A stretch of 64,000 nucleotides of DNA from Methanobrevibacter oralis (GTDB lineage Archaea; Methanobacteriota; Methanobacteria; Methanobacteriales; Methanobacteriaceae): the NCBI RefSeq assembly GCF_001639275.1, contig NZ_LWMU01000059.1:56870-120869 (forward strand). The letters run 5' to 3'. Position 1 is the first letter of the stretch. Each line of letters starts with the position of its first letter. Positions 50,478-59,321 of the stretch are shown piece after piece. Made by a program: the position numbers and the translations under genes. Below the pieces are notes generated by a model. The model had not been told where the DNA came from. It saw nothing but the letters and a program-made list of their open reading frames with translations, and did no database searches.

Positions 50478-50855
50478 ATGTCAGAAGATTATATTAGTTG
50501 GACAAGTTTTTGCCAAGCTATGAACTCCATAGCATACTGGCTACTCCAAAACAAAAAGAATTATAAGAAACGTGACCATTACCAGATATTAACATTAAAA
50601 GGTAATTGTAACGATATAGAAAAGAAAGCAAAGAAATTAGGAAACGATAAACTAGTGTCAATGTATACAATTGCCTTAATTAAAGATAATATCTCTTTAA
50701 ATTTCTTTCCAAACTATGTAACACTAAAGAATGGTGAACAAATTGACAAGGCAGAATATGTTGACATGGCCATAAGAGTTGAAGCATACATCAGGGCAAA
50801 CGGAAGGCTACCTACAATAGTCTACAGGAAATCAACATTGCCGGACCTACAATGA
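50478..50855 (+). CDS. Pseudomurein-binding N-terminal part of a split pseudomurein endoisopeptidase gene
   Basis: A 125-residue ORF. Residues about 93-118 (YVDMAIRVEAYIRANGRLPT) match the pseudomurein-binding repeat core (A..V..YI..NG.LP). The N-terminal half is probably a divergent second repeat. The ORF ends TLPDLQ; in the +1 frame the same bases read TYNDSTMKLFIKTF and run into the catalytic part at 50863. The original was probably one Pei-type lysis protein with wall-binding and catalytic domains, split by a one-base change around 50835-50850. An AT-rich stretch with a TATA-like ATAATATAAATT lies directly before the ATG and no ribosome site, so it may be leaderless. Confidence 0.55.
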   Translation: MSEDYISWTSFCQAMNSIAYWLLQNKKNYKKRDHYQILTLKGNCNDIEKKAKKLGNDKLVSMYTIALIKDNISLNFFPNYVTLKNGEQIDKAEYVDMAIRVEAYIRANGRLPTIVYRKSTLPDLQ

Positions 50856-50862
50856 CTCAACA

Positions 50863-51288
50863 ATGAAGCTATTTATAAAAACATTTAATTTCAAAGGAAA
50901 TACAATCGATGAGGCTTTAGCTATCATATCCAAAGTAAAATTGTACTTGAAATACTTTGATTCACAAAAAACAGACAAGAAAACAATAACTGATGCCAAA
51001 GCAGGTAAAGGTTCCAATTGTGTTGACTGGGGACAGGTATATTACAGAATAGCTAAAAGCTTAGGTTATGATGTGCAGTTTGTTCATATTAAATGTCGTG
51101 TTAGTGGTACTGGCCATATCAGATTAAGGTTAAGGCATAAAAAACATACATCAGGAAACTGGATTAATAGAGATCCTGCAGCTGTAGCAGATACAACTTC
51201 CGGAAATGTACGATCTATTTGGTGTGAAGATGGAAACGTTATAGCATATGATCCAAGCTGGATTTTCACAGATTTGTATTCTAGTTAA
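50863..51288 (+). CDS. Catalytic part of a pseudomurein endoisopeptidase (transglutaminase-like), split
   Basis: A 141-residue ORF. GKGSNCVDWGQVYYRIAKSL holds the nucleophile (Cys53 of this ORF). SGTGHIRLRL gives His85 and INRDPAAVAD gives Asp104, the Cys-His-Asp triad of PeiW/PeiP-type transglutaminase-like endopeptidases. Those cut the peptide crosslink in pseudomurein to lyse methanogen cells at virus release. All three residues are present. The ORF has its own ATG but no ribosome site, and the upstream in-frame bases (TYNDST) look coding. It could be inactive, or work as a separate peptide with the wall-binding ORF before it. Confidence 0.62.
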   Translation: MKLFIKTFNFKGNTIDEALAIISKVKLYLKYFDSQKTDKKTITDAKAGKGSNCVDWGQVYYRIAKSLGYDVQFVHIKCRVSGTGHIRLRLRHKKHTSGNWINRDPAAVADTTSGNVRSIWCEDGNVIAYDPSWIFTDLYSS

Positions 51289-51356
51289 CAATTTTGTTAA
51301 CTCTTTTTTCTTTTTTTAACATTAACATCGACAATTGCTTATTCAAAACTTACATT

Positions 51357-52998
51357 TAAAAACATTGCTGTCAAGCTAATGGTTTTTTAATTTTTTTAAA
51401 AACTATCTTGTATGTTTGATTTGCATTTTTTATGATAAAAATTCTTTTTATCTCTTTCTTCGTTTGTTGGTGGTTTAGTTTTTGTGTAAACCAAATCTTT
51501 TTTGGCCATGTCAATTATTTCTTTAACTATTATTTGTATTTCTTCTTGGTTGTCTGTTAGTAGTCTGGGTAGTTCTTCTTTTATGTTTCCAATTAATGTG
51601 TTGATGTTGGTTTTGTATATGTATTTGTATTTTGTTGTTTCTTTAGGTTTTCTTGTTATTTGTTCTTCTGCGTCGTGTTTGAGTCCTATTAGTATGTTGA
51701 ATAGGTATGTGTGGCTTATAGAAGTCCTTGTTCTATTATTATTTTCTTTTTTCCTGTGAATTTTTCGATTTTTAATTTGTTTTTTAATCTGTCGTAATTT
51801 GTTTCTATTGTCCATCTATCGCCGTATAGTTGCTTTAATTCTTCATGGTGTTGCTATTTCTTTTGGGATATTGGTAAAATAGTATTTTATGTTTTTCCAT
51901 TTTTTAGTTTTACTTTTACAATTCTTACTTTTATATTTGCTTTTAATCTTGCCATTTCTTTTAGTTCTTCGTTTTTGAAATTTCTACGTTTTAATGAATC
52001 TAGACTAATGAAGAAATGTTTTATCTGTTTTTTTATGTTTTTCCATTTTTTGTTGTTTCTTTTTAAATGTTGGATGTTTTTCCACGTATTATGTAGAATG
52101 AATTTAATAATATCGGTTTTAAACATTAATTCTACGGAATTATATCCTCTATCGTATAGTGTTATTGTTTTTGTTAAGTCCAATTTGTTTTTTGCATCAT
52201 CTAAATGATATTAATGCATTTGTTATTTCATCTACATTCTTCGATGTTAAATTTGAGGATATTATGAAGTCCCAATGAGCATCTAACCCCGTGCATGAAA
52301 TTCTAGCTACAGAAGTATCTTTGTATGTTTGAGTTTTTTCAGGTATTCCAAAATCATCTCTATGTTAATTTCGTATTTGGTATTTCAATAATCGATGAAT
52401 CAATTGCACATTACGTGCAATCCTTTAAATGAAGGCATTTCATCTAATTTTGATCATAAATACTCGAAACTAAATCATCATTCATGTCAATATAAACTTG
52501 TGGATCTATGAATTGCCTTTTTTCCGAAACCTGCTTGTTTACTAATTCTAACACCCCTATCTTTTGTTTCCGTTCTTAAAAAACGATTTTATACTCCAAA
52601 GAAGTCGTTTTTTTTATGATTACATAAAGGAAATTTAATCACTGAAGATAAACTTAATTTTCCTTTCCGAGTAAATTGCAACATCCACTTAATAAATATT
52701 TTCTGTTTACAAAATTATTAAAATTTCCTAATTTTCCACAAACTAAATTTTCAAAAACCATGACAGAACAACCCTTTAATTCAACTATAATCAGTTAAAA
52801 TAAACTAATATTGTTAAATAAATATTTATAATTACTAATTAATAAAACTAACTATTAAAAATACTTAAAATTAGATATAAGTAAATTAAAAATTTATATA
52901 AAAGAAACAAAAATATTAAACAAAAAATTTAAATAAAACAAGGCAAAAATTAAAAAAAATAAGATATTGAAAAACTTAGCTTGACAGCAATGTTTAAA
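51357..52998 (-). mobile_element. Dead insertion sequence with perfect 19-bp terminal inverted repeats
   Basis: 51361-51379 (AACATTGCTGTCAAGCTAA) and 52976-52994 are perfect inverted copies. TAAA stands immediately outside both ends (51357-51360, 52995-52998), a probable 4-bp target duplication. The 1.6-kb interior carries a transposase on the minus strand with many lesions. The family is probably the IS4-type DDE group, judged from the protein remains. It interrupts the region between the lysis genes and the ATPase cluster. Confidence 0.8.
51396..52700 (-). pseudogene. Degenerate DDE transposase of the insertion sequence
   Basis: Minus-strand remnants in order: FTRKGKLSLSSVIKF (52.67 kb), KDRGVRISKQAGFGKKA, LKDCT-stop-CAIDSSIIEIPNTK (about 52.4 kb), then TITLYDRGYNSVELMFKTDI (52.15 kb), and a Lys/Arg-rich C-terminal part to about 51.4 kb. 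CAIDSS (Asp) and YDRGY (second Asp region) fit an IS4-like DDE transposase. Numerous stops and frameshifts make it inactive. The longest pieces still open are 51887-52183 and 51396-51815. Confidence 0.65.
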
Positions 52999-53252
52999 AA
53001 CAGTTTCATATATATATCCGGATTTAAAATAAGATTTGATTTTCAAAACCTCTTCCGTTAATGTTAATGTGGATTCATTAAATTAAAAGTAATAAAGTAG
53101 CTATTGATAATGTTGGCCATATCTTCGAGAAAACATAATGTTGAAAACGTTGGAGTTTTCGGATAAACTTCATGACCTGAAACATATGAAAAATTTATAT
53201 AAAATAAATAATAAAATATTATATTAATCATTATATACAGGTTGTATTAGTT

Positions 53253-53444
53253 ATGGCCAACGTTAATAATACATCATCCTATATGGATGAAGATAAAAAG
53301 CAAATTATAAAAGAGTCCAATTATACCTATAGAGATGCTCTTGAAGTTTCAGCATATCTTATAGAAGTAGGAAAGTTCGAAAGGTTCTACAAGGAAATGC
53401 AGATTCATGACCTTCAAAAGGAACTTGACAAAATGGAAGAATAA
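53253..53444 (+). CDS. Small unrecognised charged protein
   Basis: 63 residues: acidic/basic helical protein, MANVNNTSSYMDEDKKQIIK then ...YTYRDALEVSAYLIEVGKF and a C-terminal coiled-coil-like IHDLQKELDKMEE. No membrane segment or motif. It may be a small DNA-binding or antitoxin-like protein, but I cannot place it. TATA-like TTTATATAAAATAAATAATA lies upstream (about 53191-53210). Nothing co-oriented follows closely. Confidence 0.45.
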   Translation: MANVNNTSSYMDEDKKQIIKESNYTYRDALEVSAYLIEVGKFERFYKEMQIHDLQKELDKMEE

Positions 53445-53585
53445 AAACTTTAAAATATATATCTCCTGTATAAGCTCTTATAGAAAAACTATTTTAATTG
53501 TCAAAGGTAATAATAATTTTATTATTACTTTTATATTTTTTTCATAATATAATTTTATATATAATATATAATAAAATAATATATT

Positions 53586-53708
53586 ATGTTACCTGAAAAA
53601 ACCAACATCAGCGCAAGAGTTGAAATAACTCTCAAAAAAATAGTAGAAGAATCAACCTTCACACAAAAGGATGCATATGAGCTTGGAGCCATACAGACAG
53701 CAATATGA
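53586..53708 (+). pseudogene. 5' fragment of a ribbon-helix-helix-like gene fused to a DUF1848 tail
   Basis: 40 codons: MLPEKTNISARVEITLKKIV then EESTFTQKDAYELGAIQTAI and a TGA that overlaps the ATG-like start of tail A (53705). Such starts (ISARV...L...IVEES...DAYELGA) belong to short ribbon-helix-helix-type proteins. The C-terminal part is missing and replaced by the DUF1848 tail. Confidence 0.4.
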
Positions 53709-53839
53709 AGCTAGTTAAAAGGAATCAAAAATTCCATAATCCTAATTCTCCACTTTTAATTGGGGAAGTTAAAGATAGTGATGTTGTAAAGGAAGTCAAT
53801 GAGCCTAGCTATATTGATACACAACAAAAATTAATTTGA
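53705..53839 (+). pseudogene. Orphan DUF1848 3' end, tail A
   Basis: Reads MKLVKRNQKFHNPNSPLLIG then EVKDSDVVKEVNEPSYIDTQ and QKLI-stop. HNPNSPLLIGE is the DUF1848 C-terminal block (intact gene: KLHDEKSPLLLGHL). The 45-codon frame is undamaged but the first ~270 codons of the gene are absent. Confidence 0.75.
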
Positions 53840-53844
53840 TTTTT

Positions 53845-53913
53845 TGCAAAGTTGCCCAATAATTTAATGCAAAGTAGTCATGTAATTTTATGCAAAGTTG
53901 CCTAATAGTTTAT
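53845..53913 (+). promoter_or_regulatory. Three tandem 23-bp direct repeats upstream of an ATPase gene
   Basis: Units begin TGCAAAGT at exactly 53845, 53868 and 53891. Units 1 and 3 share TGCAAAGTTGCC(C/T)AATA(A/G)TTTA; unit 2 is more divergent. A TATA-like ATATATAA follows at about 53929-53937, 15-25 bases before the ATG at 53953. The 23-bp period (about two helical turns) suggests cooperative protein binding. A related TATAAAGTTGCCAAAT occurs at 57103. Confidence 0.55.
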
Positions 53914-53952
53914 ATGTGATAAAAATTAATATATAAATACAGGTGTGTTCTT

Positions 53953-55224
53953 ATGGCTTTTAAATATAAGCCTAGACTTATTGACAGTGAAATTGATGAA
54001 TACTTGGAAATGATTGGTGCAATTCTTATTGAGGGTCCAAAATGGTGTGGCAAGACAACAACAGCAGAACAGCATGCAAAAAGCAGTATTAAATTACAAG
54101 ATACTGATCAGTCAGAAAACTATTTGAGATGGGCTAAAGTTCAGCCATCCATACTTCTTGAAGGTGAAAAACCAAGACTTATTGATGAATGGCAGATGGC
54201 GCCGATTCTATGGGATGCAGTGAGAAATAGTGTTGATGAACTTCACGAAGACGGTTTGTATATTCTAACAGGTTCAACCACTATCGATGAGGTGGAAGTG
54301 ATGCATACAGGAACAGGTAGAATCCATAGGATTTTCATGAGAACAATGAGTCTTTTTGAAAGCGGTGAATCTAACGGTAAAATTTCAATTCTAGACCTGT
54401 TTGAAAACCCAGATATGAACATTGATGGTATTGATTCTAGTTTAAGTGTTAAAGATTTGATATTTGCTGCTTGTAGAGGGGGTTGGCCTGAAAGTCTAAA
54501 TAAAAAATCCGAAAAGGCACAATTGTTTGTTGCAAAATCATATGTGAAAAATATTTGTGAGATTAATGTATCTTCTTTTGATGATGTCAAACGTGACCCT
54601 CAAAAAGTAAGGAACATATTAAAATCATATTCCCGAAATATTTCTACTTTAGCATCAAACTCAACAATTCTAGCAGATATTAACGCTGAGTTTCAAAATA
54701 TTAGTAAAAACACTTATTATAATTATATTAATGCCTTAAAAAGATTATTTGTCATAGAAGAGGTTCCAGCATGGTCACCAAATATTCGTTCCAAAAGTTC
54801 CATTAGATCAACTCCTAAAAAGGAATTAATTGATCCATCAATTGCAGTTGCGGCATTGGGTTTGTCTCCACAAAGTTTAATGGATGATTTAAAAACATTT
54901 GGTTTTATTTTTGAAACATTATGCATCCGAGATTTAAGAGTTTATACAAGTAAAAAGTTGGGGGAAATTTCTTATTATAGGGATAGAAATGGTCTGGAAG
55001 CTGATTGTGTAATACATTTAGAGAATGGTGATTATGCATTAATTGAATTTAAATTAGGTAATGATGAAATAAAAAAAGGAGCTAAAAATCTATTAAAATT
55101 AAAGAATTTGCTAAGGGAGAAAAATTTCAATGAACCTAAATTTTTAGCAGTTATTACTGGAGGTAAATTTGCCTATACAACAGAAGATGATGTAAAAGTA
55201 ATTCCAATAGGATGTTTACGTTGA
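53953..55224 (+). CDS. AAA_14/DUF4143 family ATP-binding protein (ATPase 1)
   Basis: A 423-residue protein. Walker A GPKWCGKTTT (residues 28-37), Walker B region KPRLIDEWQMAP (about 73-84), sensor YILTGSTTID. A winged-helix-like middle NTYYNYINALKRLFVIEEV (about 255-275). The C-terminal DUF4143 nuclease-like fold has SYYRDRNGLEADCVIHLENG and ALIEFKLG (E-x-D ... E-x-K pattern as in Holliday-junction resolvase-like nucleases). The biochemical role of the family is uncertain. It is the most divergent of the four ATPases here. AGGTG precedes the ATG, and three 23-bp repeats lie upstream. Confidence 0.85.
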   Translation: MAFKYKPRLIDSEIDEYLEMIGAILIEGPKWCGKTTTAEQHAKSSIKLQDTDQSENYLRWAKVQPSILLEGEKPRLIDEWQMAPILWDAVRNSVDELHEDGLYILTGSTTIDEVEVMHTGTGRIHRIFMRTMSLFESGESNGKISILDLFENPDMNIDGIDSSLSVKDLIFAACRGGWPESLNKKSEKAQLFVAKSYVKNICEINVSSFDDVKRDPQKVRNILKSYSRNISTLASNSTILADINAEFQNISKNTYYNYINALKRLFVIEEVPAWSPNIRSKSSIRSTPKKELIDPSIAVAALGLSPQSLMDDLKTFGFIFETLCIRDLRVYTSKKLGEISYYRDRNGLEADCVIHLENGDYALIEFKLGNDEIKKGAKNLLKLKNLLREKNFNEPKFLAVITGGKFAYTTEDDVKVIPIGCLR

Positions 55225-55339
55225 TTTCACTAAAAAGTAGCGGATAATTTCGCTGCTTTTTAATCATTTTTGTTCTTAATATATGAAACAAGATTCGTAT
55301 TTGTAGTAGATAATATCCATACTATTATGCAAACGCAAT

Positions 55340-55474
55340 ATGAATCTGGTCAAAAGGAATCAGAAATTGCATAATTCCAATTCTCCGCTTTTAATTGGTA
55401 AGGTTAATTATGGTGATTCTGTAAGGGAAGTTGATGAGCCTAGCTATATCAATTATCAACAAAAATTAGTTTAA
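55340..55474 (+). pseudogene. Orphan DUF1848 3' end, tail B
   Basis: Reads MNLVKRNQKLHNSNSPLLIG then KVNYGDSVREVDEPSYINYQ and QKLV-stop, the same 135 bp length as tail A. TATTATGCAAACGCA just upstream is the damaged CYANA codon block of DUF1848. It lies 115 bases behind ATPase 1. Confidence 0.72.
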
Positions 55475-55485
55475 TTCTATTTTTA

Positions 55486-55501
55486 CCAATAATTTTATTG
55501 G
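55486..55501 (+). terminator. Small hairpin behind tail B
   Basis: CCAATAA-TT-TTATTGG, a perfect 7-bp stem, 11 bases after the tail-B stop. It may be the terminator inherited with the DUF1848 3' end, although no T-tract follows. Confidence 0.3.
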
Positions 55502-55537
55502 GGAATATTTAATTAAATAAAATTTGTATATTATTAA

Positions 55538-55635
55538 TTTTCATTTGCATGAAATCTATTTTCAATATTCATTATACTTTTCATTTAATTGAAAATAATA
55601 TTAATTTTATTATTTACTTTTCAGTATACTGAAAA
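55538..55635. promoter_or_regulatory. Three palindromes spaced exactly 40 bp before ATPase 2
   Basis: TTTTCA-N6-TGAAA(A/T) occurs at 55538-55555, 55578-55595 and 55618-55635. The last one (spacer GTATAC) is a complete 18-bp palindrome. Starts are 40 bp apart, near four helical turns, placing all sites on one face. The ATG is at 55684. This looks like a multi-site operator. Confidence 0.6.
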
Positions 55636-55683
55636 CTTTATATTGTAGTTTTGATAATAAATATTATAAAAAAAGGTGATTTT

Positions 55684-56886
55684 ATGATTATTGAAAGAAA
55701 AGAGTATATTGATAAAATATCTCCTTTTATAAATAAACATATAATTAAAGTTTTAATAGGACCAAGACGTTCTGGAAAGTCAACAATATTAAAACAGATT
55801 ATAGATTCATTAATAAATGAAGGAATTCCAAAGAATAATATTGTTTGGATGAACTTTGAGTTAAGTGATTTTTTTGAAATAGACAATATCGAAAAGCTTG
55901 AAGTGTTTATATCTAATAAAACCGAAAATGTTGATGGTAAAATCTATCTGTTTTTTGATGAAATACAAATAATTCCCCAATGGGAAAAACTAATCAATTC
56001 CTATTTTGCAAAAGAAAAATATGATATTTATATAACTGGATCAAACTCAAAATTATTGTCTGGGGAATTTGCCACATATTTGTCTGGTCGATATGTTGAA
56101 ATAAACATTTATCCTTTTTCTTTTAGAGAATATCTTGAATACTATAAAATTACACATGACTTTAAAACTCATTTTTACAGATACCTGGAAGATGGGGGAA
56201 TGCCTTCAACATTCGATTACATGGGAAATAATAAAAAATTAGTTTTAATGGATTTATACAACTCCATTGTCCTTAAGGATATAATTCAGAGAAACAACGT
56301 CAAAAATGTTGATTTGTTGGATAGGATAATGCGATTTGTAATGTATAATATTGGCCAAGCCTTTTCTGCAAATAAAATCCATAAAAGATTAAAGCAGGAT
56401 ATGGTAAGTTTATCTGTAAATACAATTTACAATTATCTGAATTTCTTTGAAAATGCCTGCCTGATATATCAGGTTAGACGTGAAGATTTAAAAGGCAAAA
56501 AAATTTTAAAATATGATGAAAAGTATTATTTATGCGATTTAGGTTTTAGACAAGCAATAATCGGAAATAATCAGAGAGATATCACTCGTGTGATTGAAAA
56601 TATCGTTTATTTGGAACTTTTGAGAAGAGGTTATGAAATTACAATTGGTAAAGTTGATAACCTGGAAGTTGATTTTGTCTGCAAAAAGCAAAATAAGCCA
56701 ATTTATATTCAGGTTTCTTATTTATTGTCGAGTGAAGAAACAATTGAAAGGGAACTTAAACCATTAATGAATATTTCTGATAATTATCCGAAATATGTTA
56801 TAACTATGGATGAGGTTAATATGTCCCATGATGGAATCGAACATTTGAATTTGATTGATTTTTTAATTGATAATAATATAATTTAA
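55684..56886 (+). CDS. AAA_14/DUF4143 family ATP-binding protein (ATPase 2)
   Basis: 400 residues from the ATG at 55684, chosen because GGTGATTTT stands just before it; the frame extends to 55651. Walker A GPRRSGKSTI (26-35), Walker B KIYLFFDEIQIIPQWEK, then ITGSNSKLLSGEFATYLSGR and YPFSFREYLEYY, the AAA_14 signature. A helical middle NTIYNYLNFFENACLIYQVR. The C-terminal DUF4143 part has VDNLEVDFVCKKQNKPIYIQ with the E-x-D ... Q/V pattern. It is closely related to ATPase 3 at 59413. An array of three palindromes lies upstream, and the orphan tails B and C flank it. Confidence 0.87.
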   Translation: MIIERKEYIDKISPFINKHIIKVLIGPRRSGKSTILKQIIDSLINEGIPKNNIVWMNFELSDFFEIDNIEKLEVFISNKTENVDGKIYLFFDEIQIIPQWEKLINSYFAKEKYDIYITGSNSKLLSGEFATYLSGRYVEINIYPFSFREYLEYYKITHDFKTHFYRYLEDGGMPSTFDYMGNNKKLVLMDLYNSIVLKDIIQRNNVKNVDLLDRIMRFVMYNIGQAFSANKIHKRLKQDMVSLSVNTIYNYLNFFENACLIYQVRREDLKGKKILKYDEKYYLCDLGFRQAIIGNNQRDITRVIENIVYLELLRRGYEITIGKVDNLEVDFVCKKQNKPIYIQVSYLLSSEETIERELKPLMNISDNYPKYVITMDEVNMSHDGIEHLNLIDFLIDNNII

Positions 56887-56943
56887 TGTTTTTTCTGTAT
56901 GTATTTGTCAGTTTCAGTGGTACAATGTGAATTTCGGCATGGG

Positions 56944-57057
56944 TTGGTCAAGAGGAATCATAAATTGCATAATCTCGATTCTCCACTTTTAATTGGTGAT
57001 ACTGTAAAAGAAGTTAGCTAACCTATCTACATTGATACACAAACTAAATTGCTTTAA
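56944..57057 (+). pseudogene. Orphan DUF1848 3' end, tail C
   Basis: Reads LVKRNHKLHNLDSPLLIGDT then VKEVS-stop-PIYIDTQTKLL-stop. It lacks about five codons in the middle and has a TAA at 57019-57021. It begins 58 bases behind ATPase 2. Confidence 0.65.
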
Positions 57058-57323
57058 TTTTTAGATTTTTTAGTTTTATGAAAATTGGACAGCTGATTTT
57101 GTATAAAGTTGCCAAATTTATTTATTTAACTATTTTGTCTTTTCAATTATCAAATATCAATTGATGTTAATTATTTTTGAGATTCAGGAATTGTTTCGGC
57201 TATTTATATAGTTGATAATATGTTAATCAAATAAATGCTAAACATTTTTTCATAAATTTAAATTTATTGGCATCATATTTGGTAAGTATTTGGCATTTTC
57301 TATATTGTAATGCAAACAACAAC

Positions 57324-57457
57324 ATGAAACTGGTTAAAAAAATCAGAAATTCCATAATCTTGATTCTCATTTTATTATTTGAGATGTTAAAGAAGCAGAA
57401 GTTGTAAAAGAATTTTTAGAGTCTAACTATATTGATGCACAACAAAAATTGATTTAA
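57324..57457 (+). pseudogene. Orphan DUF1848 3' end, tail D
   Basis: ATGCAAACAAC just upstream and MKLVK, then after a one-base shift NQKFHNLDSHFII-stop-DVK and EAEVVKEF...YIDAQQKLI-stop. It is the most damaged frame of the set apart from tail E, but the ending is unmistakable. Confidence 0.65.
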
Positions 57458-57755
57458 ATTTTATTTTTTAGGCGGTTAATATAATCATTTTTTGTTATTT
57501 AACTCAGAGTATATAATATTATTTTTGGTTTATGAGATTGTATTCATTCTTTAAACTTAATTATAATTCATTTTAAAGCTTTAAATGGAATAATAAATAA
57601 TTTTAAATACTCAATAATTTATAGTTTTGCACTGTCTTTTTAAATTATAGGTTAACATATTACTTAAATAAAATTAGTATAATTAAAATTTCAGATAATT
57701 TTATATTCTCTGAAAATACATGTTTAATCAACTAGAATAAAGGAGTCTGAAAATC
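57458..57755. other. Gene-free stretch before the vapBC module
   Basis: About 300 AT-rich bases without a supported gene. The TATA element for vapB is not clear. AGGAG at 57741-57745 is its ribosome site. Confidence 0.4.
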
Positions 57756-57998
57756 ATGGATAATATACTAGCTACAACAACATTATATAAAAACTATCAA
57801 TTGGCCATACCAAAAGTTATTCGCAACCAATTTAAAGAATTGAACAGTACTGATGCAGTTATTGATTGGTCCATCAATGAAAACAATGAAATCGTAATAA
57901 AACCAAGAAAAAGGGTAAGTTTAGAAGATGTAATAGGAATAATTGAAGATGATGATCCAAGAAACGCAGTTGAACTAAAAAGGAGCTTGTACAAATGA
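57756..57998 (+). CDS. AbrB-type antitoxin (VapB-like)
   Basis: 80 residues. TLYKNYQLAIPKVIRNQFKE matches the SpoVT-AbrB swapped-hairpin DNA-binding domain (x-x-x-Q-x-x-IPK-x-IR), and IVIKPRKRVSLEDVIGIIED completes it. It should bind its own promoter and neutralise the toxin. The stop overlaps the toxin start by four bases (ATGA), the usual coupled order antitoxin-toxin. AGGAG precedes the ATG. Confidence 0.82.
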   Translation: MDNILATTTLYKNYQLAIPKVIRNQFKELNSTDAVIDWSINENNEIVIKPRKRVSLEDVIGIIEDDDPRNAVELKRSLYK

Positions 57999-58417
57999 GC
58001 AAACTGTTAATCGATTCATCATTTATCATTGCATTGTTTAGAAGAAATGATGGGCTTCACCAAAAGGCAATTGAAAACAAGGACATACTAAATAACCATG
58101 AATGCTACATTACTGACGGGATATTGGCTGAAGTAATAACAATTATTGGGCAAAAAACTAAAGATATTGTATTGGTTAGAATAATTTACAATTATCTAAA
58201 GGACAATTTCACCATTCTTCATGAAAGTGAAATCAACATGTACAATGACAATGTATTTACTATTTTTGAAAAATACAACAAAAATAAATTTAAATTAGGT
58301 TTTATAGATTGCTCACAAGTCATAATATTTAATCATTATAATTTGGATTATGTAGTCAATTTGGATAAAGGATTTAGACTTTTTGAAGAAATAGAATTAA
58401 AAGATTTAAGTGAATAG
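57995..58417 (+). CDS. PIN-domain toxin (VapC-like ribonuclease)
   Basis: 140 residues. PIN-domain acidic residues: LLIDSSFIIALF (Asp7), DGILAEVI (Glu), LGFIDCSQVI and NLDKGFRLFEEIE (C-terminal Asp pair). This fits the metal-dependent RNase active site of VapC toxins. It overlaps the antitoxin gene by four bases. All expected acidic residues are present, so it is probably functional. The RNA target cannot be told from the sequence. Confidence 0.83.
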   Translation: MSKLLIDSSFIIALFRRNDGLHQKAIENKDILNNHECYITDGILAEVITIIGQKTKDIVLVRIIYNYLKDNFTILHESEINMYNDNVFTIFEKYNKNKFKLGFIDCSQVIIFNHYNLDYVVNLDKGFRLFEEIELKDLSE

Positions 58418-58549
58418 GAGTGTACATATGAATTGGTATAAATAAGGCATATACTTGAGGTAGTTGAAAAAATATAAAAATTTTTACACATAATGTTATT
58501 TTTGCTGGACATTTTACTTCTGAGTATTATATATTATAAAAAATAATGT

Positions 58550-59264
58550 CTCTTTCAAAAACTTGTGTGATTTGAATTTTGTACTGTTTTTGTGACATGA
58601 ACTTTTTTTCGTTTTATTTTTTCTTATTTTCCTAATTAAAAATGGTAAAATTAATATATTAAGTGAAAATAACATATTAGTATGTTAATTAAAAAATAAA
58701 AGCTCCATGTTATAGTATGGGATCAAAAAAATATTAAACTTTTCGATTTTGTACTAGTGTTTTTTCTTAATTCCATCAATTTGATGAGTTAACACGTGTT
58801 AAATGCGAAAATATTAATAATAATCTTATTTGACTTGAAAATAAAGGTGATATTTATTTTAAGAATAAAATTACTATTTGTCTAAGTTGTAAGTCTAAAA
58901 ATATTGTTAAAAATAGTATTTATAAACGTGAACTTATTTTTTTAAGGATTGGAAAGAAACATGTTTGATTCAGGAAGTATAAATGTAAAAAAATTCGGTA
59001 ACCTTGTTTTATACAGATTTATCATCACTTATTTTACTCAAATTCCAAATAGTGTAATGTCTGTTATCAACTGTATTAGAAATTTATATGGGATTTATGG
59101 GAGAAAACTTCATAAAAATCGAAAACATATTCCAAAAAACATTTCCAAAACACATAAAAAAGACAATAAGAACTCCAAAATGATTTTTAAATAGATTCAT
59201 GCTAAAACTAAAATCATTGGAACATAGAATTAAAAAGAAAAAATCACACAAGTTTTTGAAAGAG
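58550..59264 (+). mobile_element. Internally deleted insertion sequence with perfect 24-bp terminal inverted repeats
   Basis: CTCTTTCAAAAACTTGTGTG plus ATTT (58550-58573) is repeated inverted at 59241-59264. The 715-bp interior is shorter than a complete element. On the plus strand it still encodes a damaged zinc-ribbon transposase N-terminus: TICLSCKSKNIVKNSIYKRE then LIFLRIGKKHV-stop and KYKCKKFG (about 58.87-59.0 kb). The rest is frameshifted (the open piece 58949-59194 is such debris). It resembles Methanobrevibacter ISM1-type elements in style; I could not verify this. No clear target duplication. Confidence 0.65.
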
Positions 59265-59321
59265 TATCGTCAATTAGTGGGGAAAGTATTATATATTGAT
59301 TTTGACATAATGATAATTAAG

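Noticed and set aside
58949..59194. 81-residue ORF as an independent gene
   Set aside because: It lies within the terminal repeats of the short insertion sequence and is an off-frame reading of the transposase remnant.
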